Below are positions 58,797-64,000 of a stretch of DNA of 64,000 nucleotides, piece after piece. The notes below the pieces were generated by a model. That model was not told where the DNA came from, did no database searches, and worked only from the letters and a program-made list of their open reading frames with translations. Position numbers and translations under genes: made by a program. Origin of the DNA: Epiperipatus broadwayi (Eukaryota > Onychophora > Udeonychophora > Euonychophora > Peripatidae); assembly GCA_028023455.1 (NCBI GenBank), contig JAQFVV010000030.1:9886876-9950875 (forward strand), in the 5' to 3' direction. The number at the start of each line of letters is the position of its first letter. Positions within the stretch are counted from its first letter, which is position 1.

Positions 58797-59305
58797 CAAT
58801 GATTTTTGACTCAGGAGGTCATATGACTTTGAGCATAGGAAGTGACGTATTAAGCCATAATCTATAGCTATTTAGTTCTAGATTTTGCCATTCAGCACTG
58901 TAAACTGTGCAGAATATAATCCATAATATAAAAAATAATTCATATAATTATGCAGTATTAAGCATTATCCTTCCCATTTTACAAATAATAAAAAAATAAA
59001 ACATTTTTATTCATATTTAAAATATGTAGTAAAAGGCAAAGTTCAGATAAAGTCAATCTTTCTTCGAATTAGGTATTTATATGTATACGAATAAAAATAT
59101 TTATAATTATTTATAGTAATTATGACAAGTGATAAGAGAATTTTTATAGCTCTTTTATTACAAAACATTTATAAACTTTATTTAAAAAAATTTATAATGT
59201 AATAATAATGTAATGTTTCACCAATCAGGAGTCATATGACATTTGAGTGGGGAAGGTGACAGGGTTGAACTGCAATCAGCGACCTTTAGTTCTTGAATTC
59301 ATTTC
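58797..59305. repeat. Two direct copies of an unknown about 85-bp block
   Basis: CTCAGGAGGTCATATGACTT...GAAGTGAC...ATAGCTATTTAGTTCTAGA (58812-58883) recurs as ATCAGGAGTCATATGACATT...GAAGGTGAC...GCGACCTTTAGTTCTTGA (59226-59298), about 415 bp apart. No further family information. Confidence 0.55.
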
Positions 59306-59601
59306 ATTATTACTTTTCTAAATCAACAGGGCACTAATAAAAGACATACAAAATAATAAAAATATTTATTATAGAAGTTATAAAACTTTTCCAAATGTTA
59401 TTAAAAAAAAGTGATTTTAAAATTAAATGTTATATATAGAGCTCGCAAATAAGCTCTTAAGGTTTGTAATATGAGCTTGTTAAATTAGGTCATGTGACAC
59501 ATGACTTGATTTCTTTGTAATTTCAAAATGAAATGTACATCCTGAAGCAGATGGAGCTTTGCTATATAAATGAACAAAAAAATTTTAAAAAAATTAAATT
59601 T
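59306..59601. other. A+T-rich sequence, no gene seen
   Basis: No gene or repeat family recognised. Confidence 0.45.
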
Positions 59602-59755
59602 AACTTTATTTTTTGGTTAGTTTTTTTTTTTTCATATGTCATAGCATCAGCTGGGACGCGAAGCCACAACCATCTGCAACCAACTACTTCCTTGCAAGGT
59701 GGCTGCGATGACCTCTCGACTAACAATGCTTGATGATGGTGAATAAAACTTTATT
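59602..59755 (-). mobile_element. Short tRNA-derived SINE, family B copy 8
   Basis: Minus-strand copy between AACTTTATT repeats (59602-59610, 59747-59755). Tail T-run at 59621-59632, B box mutated to GGCTTCGCGTCC, head GCATTGTTAGTCGAGAGG near 59730. It shares the AACCATCTGCA insertion with copy 5. Confidence 0.8.
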
Positions 59756-60344
59756 CTTTAGTTGCACAAAAATATCTAATAATTAATTTCTCTCAATAAG
59801 TTTAGAAACTAAAGTATTAAAAAAATTAAGATTACAAAATAGTACATATATTAATCTAAATAAAGTTTGTTTCTTTAACTAAAGTTAGTTGTATAGATGA
59901 CAATTGGCTAAACAAAAAAATATAATTTTACCAAGATTGTAATGGGTATTTTGAACACTTGAATATTAGCATAAACTCTTTCTTTTAAACATAAATCATA
60001 AACATAATCATAATAATTACATGTTGTTAAAATCAAAAAAATCACTTTCAAAGAAAGGAGGAAGGAATTTTTCAAAAATATAAAAATACATGATTTTATT
60101 AAAAATGTATAGAATGATTTCCACCATTTATCTTCAGTGATAATTTAGTGTCAAATATCAAGAATATATTTTTACAATTAACAGAAAAACAAATTAAAGC
60201 TAGCATCAACTTCTATTGATCAAAAATAGTAAATCTTAGATAATATAATTTATTTTCAGAGGTACAATATTAAAATAAGAGTCATAGATCACATGACCCA
60301 ATTTTCTTAAGCTTGTAAGATATAATCAATGAGGAATGCCAATT
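59756..60344. other. A+T-rich sequence, no gene seen
   Basis: No gene or repeat family recognised. Confidence 0.5.
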
Positions 60345-60480
60345 CCTCAACAAGCTTTGTGATAAATGCTTAGCCAGAGCCAGCATTTAAAATATCTGTC
60401 AGGACCCCCCCCAATCTCTGACCATAGTTTCATGCTTTGGCACTCCTCAGAGAGGTGCTAGATTACTTTTACAAAAAACC
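60345..60480 (-). mobile_element. Family E copy E3 (partial)
   Basis: CAACAAGCTTTGTGATAAAT to AGAGAGGTGCTAGATT matches one arm of E2. A poly-C run (60405-60412) interrupts it. Single arm, no partner within 1 kb. Confidence 0.75.
60411..60460 (-). ncRNA. Hammerhead ribozyme (family E type), core intact
   Basis: Minus strand: stem I CTCT with AGAG (four Watson-Crick pairs), core CTGAGGA, stem II GTGC/GCAT loop CAAA, GAAAC, TATG, GTC. Stem III is reduced to about one pair. Confidence 0.65.
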
Positions 60481-60774
60481 AGATCAGATCCTAACAATGT
60501 TTCTAAGTAAGAAAATTAATGGCATTAACATTCTGTACAAACTGCTAATAGGAAAAGATCAAAAGATCATGTGACAGTTATTTCAAAATTATGTTAATAG
60601 GTATCTGGAATATCAATTTATTAAGAAGTATTATCAGTAATATTGAAAACTTCAGTTAAAAATTTTTCCTTTTGTATATCAACTATGTAGGCAGTAAAAT
60701 ATATGTACTTAACATATGTATATTCTCTTATTCTTCTCTTTTACATTCTTTGCATATCTTCATATATTCATATA
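60481..60774. other. A+T-rich sequence, no gene seen
   Basis: No gene or repeat family recognised. Confidence 0.45.
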
Positions 60775-61315
60775 TATATATATTGATTACAACAGTTCTT
60801 TCATATACACTTTAATGCAAACAAATTTGTATTGGATATATTTTGTATATTTTTATATATGTGTAATTTGTATGTAAGTTGAGTATACATATGGATGTGT
60901 ATTTATAAATGTATATGTGGATTTTTATATATATGTCTATGGGGGTATGTGTATCTGTGTATATATATATATATGTATATTTAAAAGATGTATGTGTATA
61001 TATTTGGATATGCATATGTATATATAGATGTAGGTATGGAATTTATATATATGTCTAGGGATGATGGAGATCTATATATGTATATGTATGAAGAGAAAAT
61101 ATGTGTATATTTTGATATATGTGTGTATTATATATATGTAAAATGATGGTTATGTGTATATATATGTGAAATGATGGTTATGTATTTATATTATTCAAAT
61201 ATTGTAGCTCTGATGAAGACTTCTGGATAGTCGAAACTGTAAGAAAAATAAAGAAGTTTTTAAGAAAATTTGTTTGCATTAAAGTGTATATAAAAGAACT
61301 GTTGTAAGCAATATA
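60775..61315. mobile_element. Family F copy F2, ends separated by TA/TG microsatellite
   Basis: The outer 50 bp (TTACAACAGTTCTTTCATAT, ACACTTTAATGCAAACAAAT at 60787-60833) are repeated in reverse at about 61262-61310. Between them lies about 370 bp of expanded TATATG-type sequence and, at 61207-61243, the hammerhead-like core CTGATGA, GACT/AGTC stem, GAAAC, TGTAAG. The 67-codon antisense open frame here is a microsatellite artefact. Confidence 0.7.
61207..61243 (+). ncRNA. Hammerhead-like core (family F)
   Basis: Best family F core: CTGATGA, stem II GACT/AGTC fully paired around a seven-base loop, GAAAC. As in F1, a proper stem III and stem I are not evident. Confidence 0.45.
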
Positions 61316-63534
61316 TATACTTAACATATGTTAATTAAGCTGTGAAAACAATTTTTTTCTAAAAAAATTTGAAAAAATAATTAAAATTCTAAATGGATCT
61401 AAGTTTGAAATCTTGAAAATAAAAAGCTAACAAAATTTAAAATTGTTGTAACAAAATAAAAAGATAACCATACAAAAATATAATTAAGTTTTAATTTAGA
61501 AATACTAATAGTTTTATATTATATATATATATAATAGTTTTATATTGTATGAATAAGTTTAAAAAAACTCAAACATTTTTGCATTAGTAACTTTTTCTAT
61601 AAAAAATGTGACAAATACTATGATGATTCAAATTCAAAACATCAGATCTTAAAAATTTAAAACAGTATTAGCAAAGAAATATTTTTTTAAATTTCATGGA
61701 AATAATAAATATATGATATAAAATATGTTTTAACAGAATAATTAATGATTGTTTTGCAAAAAAAAAAAAACAGCTTTATAAAGTTTTTTATTTTATTTTT
61801 CCTAATGTAGAGGTAAATTATATATATATGCCTTCTAATCAATTCTGTTAAATTATGCAAGAATTTATAATCTGAGATTCAGATAAAAATAGCTAATCTT
61901 CCAATCAATAATTTCTATCTCTGTAGTCAAGTTGCAATCTTTAGTATCTTTAATGGAGGTGGGATTCCATTTCCATTGCTAAAAGGAGGTTGCCTTGACA
62001 ACAGTTTGTAATTCTTGATTGTTATCTATATTGGGATTGTCTAAGTGTTGACAAAATATTCTAATTTTTGTGTGTGAAAGATTGCGAATATAATGATAAT
62101 CAATAAAATCACCCAAAAGAATGCACTGTTAAGTTTTTATTGCTTTTGACAATTTGCAAATTCAACATTTTAATAAACCTTTTATTTTAAATAAGAGCAG
62201 TTTCCTCTCATCAAGCTAATAATAGATGATACTAGAGTAATAAAGAGAGGAGACTGCCTTGTTTTCACTGTAGTAAGCTGAAAGAATCATGTGATTTTGT
62301 ATTATAATTTTATTTTACATAGTCAGTATGACATCACTGCAAAATCTCAGACTAGTTTGACAAACCAAGTGTCCAGCATTTGTATTGAAATAAGTATATA
62401 CAATATTTAATAAAATGTGACCATTTTTTTTAGATTAGCAATTTATATTAAATCTAATATTTCATATTTTATAATATTAAAATGTTACCTTTTTTGAGAA
62501 AATGAATTATTACATATTATTGATTTAAAGTATAAATGTTTTGATTTTAAAAGTATCATTACCATTTCAAACATGATTTTGGCTCTCAACAATTTTGCAT
62601 TAATTTATCATCGAATTGCTAACATTATTCATATAATAATCTGATTGCACTACCATCTAGTGAATATTGATGATAATTTCTTTAAAAATATTTTTATATT
62701 AAAGATAAAGTGAGTGCTGTTATCTAATGCTTTATTTTAATAAAATCATTGGTAAACATGCAGCCTCCAAACTACATGTTTTTTATGACTTTCCATTGTT
62801 ATCTTTTATCACATTTTTGTAACTTTCATTAAATCTTTGTATGTTTTTTTCATTATCACCTATTCATTTATGCTTTTTCTTAATCAAAATTTGGTATACT
62901 TGTGTGATTCCTCAAATTATCAGCCAATGAAAATTACTTATGAATATTTTTAAATCTGCTCTCATCAATTAGAAATGATTTGTAACAATCCTGAAAAGCC
63001 AACAAGAATATTGATATGTGTGCATATTTCCATGCATGCAGCATTAACATGTAACTAATCATATTCTTTAAAAATTGAAGTATGTAAAATACTATAGTTC
63101 TTTATCTCCATAAGCTCAATGGTATCACAACAGATTATTATGGTTCTTCAAAAAACTTTGAACACCAAATTGTTAAAAGTTGTAAATTGTTATATGTATC
63201 ATTAATTTAAATATCAATTTTACAAAATTCTAAGAACTTAACCATTACTAGTTTAAAGTTTTTGTAAATATGGTTTCTATCACAGAGTTTGTTGTTAGAA
63301 AAGAAAAAAAATGTTTCATCATTTTTATTGGCTGAGAGAAGATATACCAATTTTTAAAAAACAAGTTTGTATCTAAACTGAAAATTATAAGTATGCTCTT
63401 AATTCCCCTCTGCACACACATATTCAGGCTCCTTATAGCTTTCTAGACAGTACCCAACACCAAGCCTTTTACTAAATGTGAAAATATAGTAACTTTTATT
63501 TTTTGTCATATAAAAGATGAAATTTTCTTTTTAA
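61316..63534. other. A+T-rich sequence, no gene seen
   Basis: About 2.2 kb. A somewhat GC-richer patch at 61940-62060 and another at 62205-62290 hold no recognisable gene. Confidence 0.5.
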
Positions 63535-63655
63535 AAAAAACTGATGATGACTGCTGGACAGTTGAAACTGTAAGGAAGAAAATAAAATAAATAATATGTC
63601 AAACTGCATTGTAAAGTGTAATTTAAGGAGAATATGGTGTATTATAGTAAATACA
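63535..63655 (+). mobile_element. Family F copy F3 (one arm)
   Basis: CTGATGATGACTGCTGGACA, GTTGAAACTGTAAG, then AAATAATATGTCAAACTGCA, TTGTAAAGTGTAATTTAAGG and GAATATGGTGTATTA match the right half of F1. The hammerhead-like core has stem II GACTG/CAGTT. No inverted partner is visible. Confidence 0.65.
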
Positions 63656-64000
63656 ATATACTGTGAAATTTTTATTTCAGAAATTTTTATTTCAGTATAA
63701 TAGAGAATATAGTGTTTGTTGTTTTTTTATTTATTGATGCAGCCTGATTTAGGATGTTGAATATATCATGCATCCAGCTATTTGAAAAATATTACCTATG
63801 CTTATTTAGTATATGTGCTTATGTAAATAGAAATTTATTACTTTATAATGTTTTCATTATAAAATTTTTAAAATAAAATTATTAAAAACAATAGTAAATA
63901 ATCACGAATAATATTCAAATACTGCATATGTATCAATACATCTTAGAAATTATTATTAAAACTTTTTTCTTTGATGTTATTAACCTTATTAAATTATAAA
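63656..64000. other. A+T-rich sequence, no gene seen
   Basis: No gene. A small duplication of GAAATTTTTATTTCAG occurs at about 63666-63695. Confidence 0.5.

Noticed and set aside
60812-61015. 67-codon Tyr/Ile/Thr-rich open frame
   Set aside because: Translation of a TATG-type microsatellite inside family F copy F2.
1-64000. CRISPR array, prokaryotic operons, ribosome binding sites
   Set aside because: The repeats are dispersed or inverted transposable elements and the coding remnants are eukaryotic retrotransposons; nothing fits a prokaryotic layout.

Overview
This is an A+T-rich (roughly three quarters by eye) eukaryotic window, and I find no convincing host gene, rRNA gene or functional tRNA gene in it. 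Almost everything recognisable is mobile DNA: non-LTR retrotransposons, tRNA-derived SINEs, an hAT and a mariner relic, and many inverted-repeat (foldback) elements. RTE and L1/Tx1-type LINEs, tRNA SINEs and ribozyme-bearing repeats together fit an invertebrate animal, perhaps a mollusc. That assignment is inference only.

Main finding: a dispersed family (A; ten insertion loci) carries a type-I hammerhead ribozyme. Visible parts are a stem I with an internal loop, a CUGANGA core, a covarying stem II, GAAAC, and a GUC cleavage triplet. Nearly all copies are head-to-head foldbacks. Their outer 5' end starts at almost the same base (AAAACAGG), the inner inversion junction differs from copy to copy, and target duplications are usually 12-14 bp. 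Several copies run from the end of one ~456-bp unit straight into the start of another. Together this looks like a retrozyme or Penelope-type retroposon copied from tandem or circular ribozyme RNA, with second-strand priming at a fixed internal site. Family E carries a second, different hammerhead with compensatory changes, and family F a hammerhead-like core; both also occur as foldbacks.

Layout: 1-7 kb has few elements (foldback at 1.05 kb, A1 at 2.8 kb, a SINE at 5.75 kb). At 7.6-9.0 kb lies a 1.4-kb diverged palindrome with an RTE fragment at its centre. From 9.5 to 13.7 kb there is a cluster of family A copies. A hAT element with exact 8-bp duplications (17.5-18.0 kb) abuts a broken L1/Tx1-like LINE (18.1-21.7 kb). 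From 22 to 28 kb there are a 195-bp tandem repeat, A6, a long-TIR element, SINEs and a mariner relic. A full-length RTE with only two stop codons in its reading frame fills 30.3-33.7 kb on the minus strand. The remainder (35-64 kb) holds SINEs, foldbacks, RTE fragments, decayed LINEs and more ribozyme repeats, separated by A+T-rich sequence without recognisable genes.

The RTE is the most nearly intact source of reverse transcriptase and endonuclease here. Whether it ever mobilised the SINEs or ribozyme repeats cannot be told from this window.
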